DNA from: Mimachlamys varia
Lineage: Eukaryota; Mollusca; Bivalvia; Pectinida; Pectinidae
Length of the DNA stretch: 64,000 bases
Direction of reading: 5' to 3'
Assembly (NCBI GenBank): GCA_947623455.1
Contig: OX392543.1
Location: 15,064,757-15,128,756, forward strand
How positions within the stretch are numbered: position 1 is the first letter of the stretch; each line of letters starts with the position of its first letter. This document shows positions 55,601 to 64,000 of this stretch, one piece after another. The notes under the pieces were generated by a model. That model was given only the letters and a program-made list of their open reading frames with translations. It was not told where the DNA came from and made no database searches. Both the position numbers and the translations under genes were made by a program.

Positions 55601-58600
55601 TTGGAGATTCAATAGGCAGGTAACTAAATATGGAACTTCCGGGGACAATTAGGGATTGGAGATTCAAAAGACAGGTAACTAAATATGGACCTTCCGGTGA
55701 CAATTAGGGATCGAAGATTCAATAGACAGGTAACTAAATATGGAACTTCCGGTGACATTTAGGGATTGGAGATTCAATAGACAGGTAACTAAATATGGAA
55801 CTTCCAGGGACAATTAGGGATTTGAGATTCAATAGACAGGTAACTTTATATGGACCTTCCGGTGACAATTAGGGATCGAAGATTCAATAGACAGGTAACT
55901 AAATATGGAACTTCCGGTGACAATTAGGGATTTGAGATTCAATAGACAGGTAACTAAATATGGAACTTCCAGGGACAATTAGGGATTTGAGATTCAATAG
56001 ACAGGTAACTTTATATGGACCTTCCGTTGACAATTAGGGATCGAAGATTCAATAGACAGGTAACTAAATATGGAACTTCCGGTGACAATTAGGGATTTGA
56101 GATTCAATAGACAGGTAAATATACATGGAATTTCCGGGGGCAATTAGGGATTGGAGATTCAATAGACAGGTAATTTTATATGGAACATCCTGGGACAATG
56201 AGGGATTTGAGATTCAATAGACAGGTAACTATATATACATATATAAACATGGTGCTTGGTCTACAGAAATTTAGATATTTTAGCAGTTATCATCTTTTGG
56301 CGATTTTTGTGCTAACATCATTTCGCAGAATTATAATGTCGCTAAGTACAGTTTCTGTATATTGCTTTCTGCAGTAATTATTGCGAGAGCACCAATTTAT
56401 CATTGAGTTTGTCTTCTTAAATTTTGTAATGGGCTATAATTTCAGTGCTTAAAATAAGTACATTCACAATATCTGTCATCTCTCAAAGGTTCCTGGTAGG
56501 TATACTGATGACTGGATGCTTTCTTATTTTCCTGAACCTCAAATCATCTTTCAAAGGTACCTTGTAGGTATAATGATGACTGACCTGTAAATAATGATCC
56601 CCTCCTTCCTTATTATTCCCCTATTATGGTTCTCACAGACAGGCTCTGACACCTGTATCTACATTAGGGTGGTCAGGTGGTGCATAGGATAGCACACTTG
56701 CCTTTCACCAAGGTGTCCGGGGTTCGATTCCTCAACCAGACGTGAAAAGGTATGGGGTCACCTGCCTGACCACGTGGGTTTTCTCCAGGTACTACGGTTT
56801 CCTCTCACAATACGACCCCTTATGCATCCAGGCCAACAAGAAAGATATAAGCTGGATAACTTGTTTCGTAGTTATTGAAAAAAAAATAAAATTATTTACA
56901 GTCCTGTGATCAAATAGGAATAACAGTAAAATATATGGAAAATGAAAAAAAAAAAAAATCAAATTGATTTAAAAAAAAAACAGCTTAAAATACATTATTA
57001 TTATGTTATTCATAGACGTAAGTTTGTTGAACATCATCAAGTACTTACATTTTACCTTTAAAATAGAACTGTAAAATTGTTAAACTTGCATGAGTTGTTT
57101 CCCTTTTTGTATGACTGTGAAAACAATATCGGGTAATGCTGGTGTTTCTTTATGTAAAAACATTCAGAAATTAATTTTCTCTCTGATTTTGCCTCAGATA
57201 TAAGTAAATAAAGTCAGTGAATCTGATATTGTAGAAACAAGCCTTGTTTGGTAAAAGTACTGAATGGAAAACAAGTTGTCAAGGTTACTGCTGGTTCCCA
57301 ACATTCATTAGCACTGACAGCCGATTCTCAGGTAAGTTACCAAATTCTATCAGAAACAATAGGTTGGGTTGATTACATTTAGATCACCTGATATATTTAC
57401 TTGTAAAATTAGGATTTCATGTAGCATATTAGATTATGTGTGTTATTTTACCAATGAAGATGAAGAATGGATGATTATAATCAGGTGGTTGTTAACGGCA
57501 GGTAAGCTTTAAAGCAGGTGTGATAGACAGGTAATCTATTTTAAGGTAGGTGTAATGAAATTTATAGACAGCTAGTGATAGATTTCAACAAGTCAGCTAT
57601 ATAGGACCGGCATAATGATTGTTAATGGAAGGTGGTAGCAATATAACTTAAGTTATTTAAGGTAAAATGTGATTGGAATTATTAACAGGTGGTAGCTATA
57701 GACAGGTGAGGTATACCTGGTATATTATTTGTGAAAGTAGGTAGCTATAGAAATGTGATCTTTATTTCTAAGGTAGAGATGTCTGTAACTTCCATTTATT
57801 TGTACTTTTATTAAGATTTTTTTTTCATTTTGAAGGTTTACAGCTGGGGATCCAATGTATCAAAGCAGCTCGGCCACAATGAAGAGAACTGCAAGCCTAC
57901 CAAACTGAAGGTACTTTATCAGCACAGCACTACCAGTATAAAACATATCACAATGAGGTTCCATTGAAATCTGTATACCTATCTTTGTAAGAGGGGGGGG
58001 GGGGGGGGATGCAGTGGCATATTTAACAAGATTTGGAAAACAGGTATCATTGATTAATCACAAGAATATAATAGCCTTAAATGCTAATTACTGCATAGAT
58101 TTAGTACATGGCATGATTTTATTTAGGAATGTTAATTAGATAACTATCTTGTTCTATTTGGTATATTATAGTTGAGTATGGTATAGTTTTTACCCCCAGA
58201 AAAGTATCATGATATCAAGTGTTGCGCCCCCACTTTGTAGGGTTTTTTTTGTGAGGGGAGCTATAAATTCTACTTCTTTCCTTGTTGATGGCTGTCGTCT
58301 GCCAAAAATGGCCAGACTTGGTATAGGAGATGCTGATTCTTTTCACAAAGTTCGAAAACCAAACAGGCAGCACAGTTTGTTGTGATTTTTATCAAGGAAT
58401 TATTACAGGCAAGGGGAACAGGGCAGGATTAACCATCAATCAGCTGAACGATGACCAGTCATAAAAAAATAAGTTATTAAATCATAACCGTATACACAAT
58501 GTATATCACTAATAGGAGCCTGCTAATAGTATACTTTTATTTATTTTCTAACAGGTGATGTCCGGTTGTCACATCTGGGACATAGCTGCCGGAGAATGCT

Positions 58601-61600
58601 TCTCTGTGTTCCTAATGGATCGGTCAGGATTCCAACCGGAGGTCCACTATGTCGGAAAACACCCTAGGTATGTTTAATGCCCTATTTGTATTTCATAAAG
58701 TATGGAATTGCTTTCATATTGCGTATAAATGCCGAGTGAAATGAGTTCATTACTTATATTTACCGTTTGAATTTGCAATTACACTACTTGTATTACCGGG
58801 TATCATTTTTCTGCATTTACCTGGTAGTTCAAATAATGTATATTCCTCACACCTTTGTCTGTGGGAGTTACACCTGTACCATGTTAGATATCTGTCCTAC
58901 TGAATTGCACCCAGTGACCTCTGTTCAGTTAGGCTTGTTATAATAATAATAATTATATACCACTTTATCACGACCTTTAAGGCCGCCTCAAAGCAGTTCA
59001 CAAATTGTTCAATGAATTGAAGGGAAATGTTTTCATGACTAAAAGATCAGTGCATTGAAAGAATCAGCATGAAAATAGTTTCACATTTACAGCCCAAGAA
59101 AGATCAGTGTTCTGTAATTGTAGTACAGTATAGTTTGTCTAAACCGGCCCCTGTCTAATCCTAAACCCTGTCAATTCTGGTTTTACCACTTGGTCCCGAG
59201 GGGGCCATGGTGGGCGATTGGTTAAGGTGTTCTGACATTCTACCACTAGCCCTCCACGTCTGGGTTACAAGTTTGAATCCCACATGTGGCAGTTGCCAGG
59301 TACTGACCGTAGGTTGGTGGTTTTTCATCGGGTCCTCCGGCTTAGCTCCATCTCCAAAACCTGGCACATCATTAAATGACCCTGGCTGTTAATAGGATGT
59401 AAAACAAAATAAACCAAACTAAAATAAACCAAAGCCTTACCACTTGGTCCCGGCATTTCCCTCTTATATCCTACCACACCTGTGTAAACCTGGCCTAAAT
59501 TTTCGGTCTCAGTGACTTCCTGTTAATACAAGTTATACTGTAGTACATTTTTAGCCCACCATCATCAGATGGTGGGCTATTCAAATCGCCCTGCGTCCGT
59601 GGTCCGTCGTCCGTCCGTCCGTCCGTCCGTCAGTCCGTCCGTCCGTCCGTTAGTCCGTTAGTCCGTTAGTCCGTTAGTCCGTCCGTAAACAATTCTTGTT
59701 ATCGCTATTTCTCATAAAGTACCGAAGGAATCTTTCTCAAATTTCATGTGTTGGTTCACCTTGGTCCCTAGTTGTGCATATTGCATTTTGGGACCAATCC
59801 AAAAACAACATGGCCGACAGGCAGCCATCTTGGATTTTGACAATTGAAGTTTGTTATCGCTATTTCTAAGAAAGTACTGAAGGTATCTTTCTCAAATTTC
59901 ATGTGTTGGTTCACCTTGGTCCCTAGTTGTGCATATTCCATTTTGGGACCGATCTGAATTCAAGATGGCCGACAGGCAGCCATCTTGGATTTTGACATTT
60001 GAACTTTGTTATCCCTATTTCTGAGAATGTACTGAATGGATCTTTCTCAAATTTCATGTGTAGGTTCCTCTTGGTGCCTAGTTATGCATATTGCATTTTG
60101 GGACCAATCCGAAAACAACATGGCCGACAGGCAGCCATCTTGGATTTTGACAGTTGAACTTTGTTATCGCTATTTCTGAGAATGTACTGAATGGATCTTT
60201 CTCAAATTTCATGTGTAGGTTCCCCTTGGTGTGTAGTTATGCATATTGCATTTTGGGACCAATCCAAAAACAACATGGCCGACAGGCAGCCATCTTGGAT
60301 TTTGACAATTGAAGTTTGTTATCGCTATTTCTAAGAAAGTACTGAAGGTATCTTTCTCAAATTTCATGTGTTGGTTCACCTTGGTCCCTACTTGTGCATA
60401 TTCCATTTTGGGACCGATCTGAATTCAAGATGGCCGACAGGCAGCCATCTTGGATTTTGACATTTGAACTTTGTTATCCCTATTTCTGAGAATGTACTGA
60501 ATGGATCTTTTTCAAATTTCATGTGTAGGTTCCCCTTGGTGCCTAGTTATGCATATTGCATATTTGGACCAATCCGAAAACAACATGGCCGACAGGCAGC
60601 CATCTTGGATTTTGACAGTTGAACTTTGTTATCGCTATTTCTGAGAATGTACTGAATGGATCTTTCTCAAATTTCATGTGTAGGTTCCCCTTGGTGTGTA
60701 GTTATGCATATTGCATTTTGGGACCAATCCAAAAACAACATGGCCGACAGGCAGCCATCTTGGATTTTGACAATTGAAGTTTGTTATCGCTATTTCTAAG
60801 AAAGTACTGAAGGTATCTTTCTCAAATTTCATGTGTTGGTTCACCTTGGTCCGTAGTTGTGTATATTCCATTTTTGGACCGATCTGAATTCAAGATGGCC
60901 GACAGGCAGCCATCTTGGATTTTGACATTTGAACTTTGTTATCCCTATTTCTGAGAATGTACTGAATGGATCTTTCTCAAATTTCATGTGTAGGTTCCCC
61001 TTGGTGCCTAGTTATGCATATTGCATTTTTGGACCAATCCGAAAACAACATGGCCGACAGGCAGCCATCTTGGATTTTGACAGTTGAACTTTGTTATCGC
61101 TATTTCTGAGAATGTACTGAATGGATCTTTCTCAAATTTCATGTGTAGGTTCCCCTTGGTGTGTAGTTATGCATATTGCATTTTGGGACCAATCCAAAAA
61201 CAACATGGCCGACAGGCAGCCATCTTGGATTTTGACAATTGAAGTTTGTTATCGCTATTTCTAAGAAAGTCCTGAAGGTATCTTTCTCAAATTTCATGTG
61301 TTGGTTCACCTTGGTCCGTAGTTGTGTATATTCCATTTTGGGACCGATCTGAATTCAAGATGGCCGACAGGCAGCCATCTTGGATTTTGACATTTGAACT
61401 TTGTTATCCCTATTTCTGAGAATGTACTGAATGGATCTTTCTCAAATTTCATGTGTAGGTTCCCCTTGGTGCCTAGTTATGCATATTGCATTTTTGGACC
61501 AATCCGAAACAACATGGCCGACAGGCAGCCATCTTGGATTTTGACAGTTGAACTTTGTTATCGCTATTTCTGAGAATGTACTGAATGGATCTTTCTCAAA

Positions 61601-63941
61601 TTTCATGTGTAGGTTCCCCTTGGTGTGTAGTTATGCATATTGCATTTTGGGACCAATCCAAAAACAACATGGCCGACAGGCAGCCATCTTGGATTTTGAC
61701 AATTGAAGTTCGTTATGGCTATTTCTCAGAAATTACTGCAGGTATCTTTCTCAAATTTCATGTGTTGGTTCACCTTGGTCCGTATTTGTGTATATTCCAT
61801 TTTGGGACAGATCAGAAAACAATATGGCCGACAGGCAGCCATCTTGGATTTTGACAATTGAACTTTGTTATCGCTATTTCTAAGAAAGTACTGAAGGTAT
61901 CTTTCTCAAATTTCATGTGTTGGTTCCCCTTGGTCCCTAGTTGTGCATATTCCATTTTTGGACAGATCGGAAAACAACATGGCCGACAGGCAGCCATCTT
62001 TGATTTTGACAATTGAAGTTTGTTATCCCTATTTCTGAGAATATACTGAAGGGAACTTTCACAAATTTCATATGTAGGTTCCTCCTGGTGCCTAGCTATG
62101 CTAAGAATAAGGAAACGACAATGTAATTCACACAAAAAAAAACAAAAAAATGCATCTGTGTCCCACCAGAGTCTCTGCTCACACTTAATCAACACCTAAG
62201 AGAAAATCGAAAGAAGAGAAAAGAACCATCTTTCAAAAAACAAACTTAGATCATTTGAAGGTGGGCGCCAAGATCCCTCTGGGATCTCTTGTTTATATTT
62301 AATTACTCGTATATGAATAATATAAATATAAACTTTATTTATTTCACAACAATTATGTAACAAGTTATCCAACTTATAAATATTAATCACTCTTGTTGGC
62401 CCGGATGTTAACGCACAAGGGGTCTTATTGAGGGAGGAAACCGGAGTACCTGGAGAAAAGCCATGTGGCCGGGCAGGTGATCCCATAATTTTCATGTCCG
62501 GTCGGGGTATTAAATTAATTGTTCTTCTGTTACAGCCAGGAGGTGTATGTGCCTATATACAAAACAGAGAGACTGGTGGCCCTCAATTTTCTCAAACAGG
62601 TAAAAAGTCACAGAAACCTCCATTGAAAAAATCAGAAACAGAAATCAGAAAGATGAACTAAAAATTTGTAAAAATAAAAAGAAAGCTGTTCTGTGCATTT
62701 TGTGCTATAGGTGATTATCTGTCTTAGTTATTATTTAGTAAAACTTTATGTGGATTGAATGTAAGTTGACAGTGCAAGTTAAAAACTTTTCTATTTACTA
62801 GATAAAAAAAAAATTGAGATCCATAATCGTTACCGAGCAAAGGCAAAAGTAAATGTCAGCACTTTCTTAGAAACGATAGTCGGAACAGATTGAGAAGATT
62901 TCAAAACTAGCAAAACTTGAAAAAAAATTTAAATCTAATTTGAAAGCTTTTTAAGGTGCATTGTTAGCTTTAACGGGATACTAGAGAAGTCTTGCATTAT
63001 TTAAAAATGAAAAAGAAGGTGTAGTTTAGCAGCTCCATATACATTTCTCAAAGTTAAGCTAAATAATCTTCAAAACATAATAATAGAACCTGTGAAATTT
63101 TTTTTGTATTTCCTAAGAAAAATACCACTGATAGGTTACTGTAAACCACAAGATTTTTACCACAGTTTCATTTCATTATTTTGAAGTAGGAAGACAACAT
63201 TTTGTTTAAAGGGCAAAATTTAATCTGGTTATAAATACAATTTATGGCAAAAGGCATAAGTCTTATCACTTAAAAATTTACTGGCATGCAGTTATGTTTT
63301 ATTCAAAAGTAATCATTTCCATTGTCAAATGATAATTTTTTTCTCTCAACGAAAGGCTGGATGGATTCGAGCTTTATCAGCAGGGGGAGACAACTGTGCA
63401 TGCCTTTCCTGTTGGAGTTTTTCTGGACACATAGGTTCTGTTTTTGAACTGATTTCACAAGAGCGCAGATTCTTCCATCATTTGACTCGGATACGAAAAC
63501 TTGTCGTGAACACCTTACAGCGTCACCGTAAGTAGCTCCGCCCATCATCATAACACAGCATACTGTACACTACTTAACTTTGGTGGACACTTATTTTTGC
63601 AATTTTGTTCATACATTTTTTCTCTCTCGCAAATTTGTGGACATTTGTCAAACATTTGATAATGTTTCTAACATGCCTTTAAAGGTATCTGACTTATAAC
63701 CTTATTTTAAGTTTTCAGCTGCTGTTTTGAAGTAAGCAACTACAATTAAATTTGCAAAGTGAAGTTTCTCATTTCTTAACCTTGTGTAATACATGTATAC
63801 CAGGGTATATCCAATGACACAACATTTTGAATGGCATTTATATTTGTTATAATTGCAGCGTTTTACACCTCCCTGGATGTCTACCCTTATAAGTCAACAC
63901 TACAGAATCTGCTCTCATCCTTCTGTAAAGTCTGTGAACAG
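49605..63941 (+). CDS. ALS2: Alsin (RCC1 - DH/PH - MORN - VPS9 family), 5' half, partial
   Basis: Guanine-nucleotide exchange factor family acting on Rab5 (VPS9) and Rac-type GTPases in endosome dynamics. Exons in the window: first exon near 49605, then 49886-50130, 51877-53189, 54038-54452, 55234-55345, 57235-57331, 57836-57910, 58555-58667, 62536-62599, 63356-63527 and 63859-63941. All joins after the first are in phase. RCC1 repeats show as GASHSVFLTSDREVFSCG, CGFNHCAVVTKDGSALCWG, CGATHTLGLSVDSELWVWG, WSWGRNFRGQLGIGD and VYSWGSNVSKQLGHN. After these come a cysteine pair segment (CAKCQAEIYTYMETSD), a long acidic insert, and the start of the DH domain (ELISQERRFFHHLTRIRKLV). About 900 residues of a family protein of about 1650. 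The remaining DH, PH, MORN and VPS9 parts lie beyond the right edge. Confidence 0.95.
49886..50130 (+). CDS. ALS2: ALS2 coding exon, first RCC1 repeat
   Basis: Acceptor GTTTTTTAG|T, donor GATG|GTAGGT (phase 1 out). Encodes EKEKDGVLSVWQGFQGSVEL, then the first RCC1 blade (VALGASHSVFLTSDREVFSC, GKNNHGQLGIGNLDTEYA) and FDPILVTALDG. Matches the LVHIWQ...HGVLLTEDGEVYSFG layout of alsins. Confidence 0.92.
50277..50719. mobile_element. TIR element in ALS2 intron
   Basis: Left CTATGGGAGAGTTCATCGTC and inverted right GACGATGGGGATAG. The TIRs extend over ~60 bp and include GTTTGCATCCCGTGGGC and its complement GCCCACGGGATGCAAAC. About 443 bp with no transposase. The rest of this intron (50720-51876) is AT-rich and shows nothing else. 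Confidence 0.8.
51877..53189 (+). CDS. ALS2: ALS2 large exon: RCC1 blades plus acidic insert
   Basis: Acceptor GATTTCTAG|GG, donor CAACAG|GTACTT. 437 codons. The first ~160 residues hold RCC1 blades ending CCGENHSIVLVEKS and a CxxC segment (CAKCQAEIYTYMETSDTCII). The remainder is a Ser/Asp/Glu/Lys-rich disordered insert, ending in a helical stretch with GNEALEFLSKQYEDKDLAEI. Human alsin likewise has one very large exon with a disordered insert here. Confidence 0.95.
54038..54452 (+). CDS. ALS2: ALS2 coding exon, disordered insert continued
   Basis: Acceptor CTGTTAG|GTATCA, donor CCTAG|GTAAGC (phase 0 in, phase 1 out). Encodes VSSMTSKAISTVTDKLPF and an acidic Ser-rich stretch ending MNKRASIL. 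No folded domain evident. The flanking intron 53190-54037 shows nothing recognised. Confidence 0.88.
55234..55345 (+). CDS. ALS2: ALS2 coding exon, RCC1 blade (array founder)
   Basis: Acceptor TTGCTTTAG|GT, donor AGACAG|GTAACT (phase 1 in, phase 2 out). Encodes GSKPDLVVPSKEVILDTE, then VWSWGRNFRGQLGIGDSID. The last ~33 nt with the donor are the first unit of the 55-bp array that fills the next 880 bp. Confidence 0.93.
55312..56232 (+). repeat. Donor-seeded minisatellite from ALS2 RCC1 exon (55 bp x ~16)
   Basis: About 16 intronic units with a regular 55-bp period (donor positions 55345, 55399, 55454, 55509, 55564, 55619 and onward). Each carries GGGACAATTAGGGATTGGAG, ATTCAATAGACAG|GTAACT and a short intron segment ATATGGAACTTCC. 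This is the exon end encoding GQLGIGDSIDR plus its donor. Almost every copy retains an intact CAG|GTAAC(T). Confidence 0.96.
56668..56898 (+). mobile_element. tRNA-derived SINE, family A, in ALS2 intron
   Basis: Head GGTGGTCAGGTGGTGCATAG, B-box GGTTCGATTCC, body GGGGTCACCTGCC and an A-rich tail. The rest of the intron (56233-56667, 56899-57234) holds poly-A runs and nothing else recognised. Confidence 0.85.
57235..57331 (+). CDS. ALS2: ALS2 coding exon, RCC1 blade
   Basis: Acceptor GATATTGTAG|A, donor TCTCAG|GTAAGT (phase 2 in, phase 0 out). Encodes RNKPCLVKVLNGKQVVKV, then TAGSQHSLALTADSQ, a typical RCC1 'AGxxHSLALT' strand. The following intron (57332-57835) has scattered CAGGTAA/GACAGGTGAG words but no clean array. 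Confidence 0.93.
57836..57910 (+). CDS. ALS2: ALS2 coding exon, RCC1 blade
   Basis: Acceptor CATTTTGAAG|GTT, donor CTGAAG|GTACTT; 25 codons, phase 0 on both sides. Encodes VYSWGSNVSKQLGHNEE and NCKPTKLK, matching VYSWGSNxxxQLGH of alsins. The following intron (57911-58554) contains a G-run near 57993-58008. Confidence 0.93.
58555..58667 (+). CDS. ALS2: ALS2 coding exon, last RCC1 blade
   Basis: Acceptor TTCTAACAG|GTG, donor CCCTAG|GTATGT (phase 0 in, phase 2 out). Encodes VMSGCHIWDIAAGECFSVF, then LMDRSGFQPEVHYVGKHP, like the human WSIAAGRDYSLFLVD...FQPGLYYSG segment. Confidence 0.93.
59202..59432 (+). mobile_element. tRNA-derived SINE, family B, in ALS2 intron
   Basis: A-box TGGTTAAGGTG, body GGCAGTTGCCAGGTACTGAC, tail AAAACAAAATAAACC repeated. 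Sits just upstream of the pearl-like element. The ORFs on both strands here are repeat-derived. Confidence 0.85.
59551..62292 (-). mobile_element. Pearl-like / Helitron-like element with 155-bp core and 465-bp higher-order repeat
   Basis: Read on the minus strand it starts ACAAGAGATCCCAGAGGGAT, carries about 15 core units of 155 bp, then a GGAC tract, and ends in a hairpin AGCCCACCATC/GATGGTGGGCT followed by CTAA. Monomers form a three-unit higher-order repeat of exactly 465 bp: three near-identical ORF shadows end at 60209, 60674 and 61139. Each unit contains the palindromic AAGATGGC / GCCATCTT words (ATGGCCGACAGGCAGCCATC). Same design as 4510-6433 but a different core. Confidence 0.88.
62321..62507 (-). 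mobile_element. tRNA-derived SINE, family A, head-truncated
   Basis: Reverse copy with tail ATAAACTTTATTTATTTC and body through GGTGATCCCATAATTTTC. It stops before the A/B-box head, only about 30 bp upstream of the next ALS2 acceptor (62535), so the SINE supplies sequence close to the polypyrimidine tract. Confidence 0.8.
62536..62599 (+). CDS. ALS2: ALS2 coding exon
   Basis: Acceptor TTCTGTTACAG|C, donor AAACAG|GTAAAA (phase 2 in, phase 0 out). Encodes SQEVYVPIYKTERLVALN, FLKQ. It corresponds to the linker before the final RCC1 strand and DH domain. The next intron (62600-63355) shows nothing recognised. Confidence 0.85.
63356..63527 (+). CDS. ALS2: ALS2 coding exon, start of DH domain
   Basis: Acceptor CTCAACGAAAG|GCT, donor CGTCACC|GTAAGT (phase 0 in, phase 1 out). 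Encodes AGWIRALSAGGDNCACLS (last RCC1-like strand), then GSVFELISQERRFFHHLTR, the first helix of the DH domain. Confidence 0.93.
63859..63941 (+). CDS. ALS2: ALS2 coding exon, DH domain
   Basis: Acceptor TATAATTGCAG|CG, donor GAACAG|GTATTT (phase 1 in, phase 0 out). Encodes PFYTSLDVYPYKSTLQNL, LSSFCKVCEQ. The gene continues beyond the window. Confidence 0.9.
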
Positions 63942-64000
63942 GTATTTACTTTACACTATTCATGGTTTTTGAAGTCCGAATTTTTCAGATTTTGTATATA

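Noticed and set aside
60209..61336. Three near-identical 65-residue minus-strand ORFs
   Set aside because: Exact products of the 465-bp higher-order repeat, with no sign of coding selection.

Overview
This is an AT-rich nuclear genomic window from an invertebrate, most likely a bivalve mollusc. The genes are intron-rich with GT-AG splice sites. The repeats include tRNA-derived SINEs, many small TIR elements, and two 'pearl'-like elements with a tandem core and a GGAC/GTCC tetranucleotide tract, a design described from bivalves. Splice models below come from reading frames, splice dinucleotides and phase continuity, with no transcript support.

Left part (1-14.7 kb): the minus strand carries the first eight coding exons of the DNA primase catalytic subunit PRIM1 (exon 1 at 14250, running off the left edge). 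All exon phases join. The intron between 1906 and 494 has the hallmarks of a minor-spliceosome (U12) AT-AC intron. A plus-strand start (MDFSKE..) lies head-to-head with PRIM1 about 420 bp away.

Middle (14.7-49 kb): mostly repeats. There is a 5'-truncated non-LTR retrotransposon with a 15-bp target-site duplication, a possible 4.2-kb element with subterminal repeats and a three-exon ORF, an alpha-arrestin gene on the minus strand (30889-32790), a 1.5-kb minisatellite with a 30-bp unit, and an unrecognised terminal exon (41261-41756, plus) whose phase fits the MDFSKE exon.

Right part (49.6-64 kb): the plus strand carries the 5' half of an ALS2 (alsin) orthologue, with RCC1 repeats leading into the start of the DH domain, running off the right edge. 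Its introns hold a pearl-like element with a 465-bp higher-order repeat (3 x 155 bp).

Most striking observation: four tandem arrays (three in PRIM1, one in ALS2; a fifth is possible at the U12 intron) all have as their first unit the last ~20-35 coding bases of an exon plus its 5' splice site. The exon-end/donor junction is copied 3 to about 38 times into the downstream intron, always in the sense orientation and never at an acceptor. This recurrent donor-seeded minisatellite growth is the best candidate here for an undescribed phenomenon.
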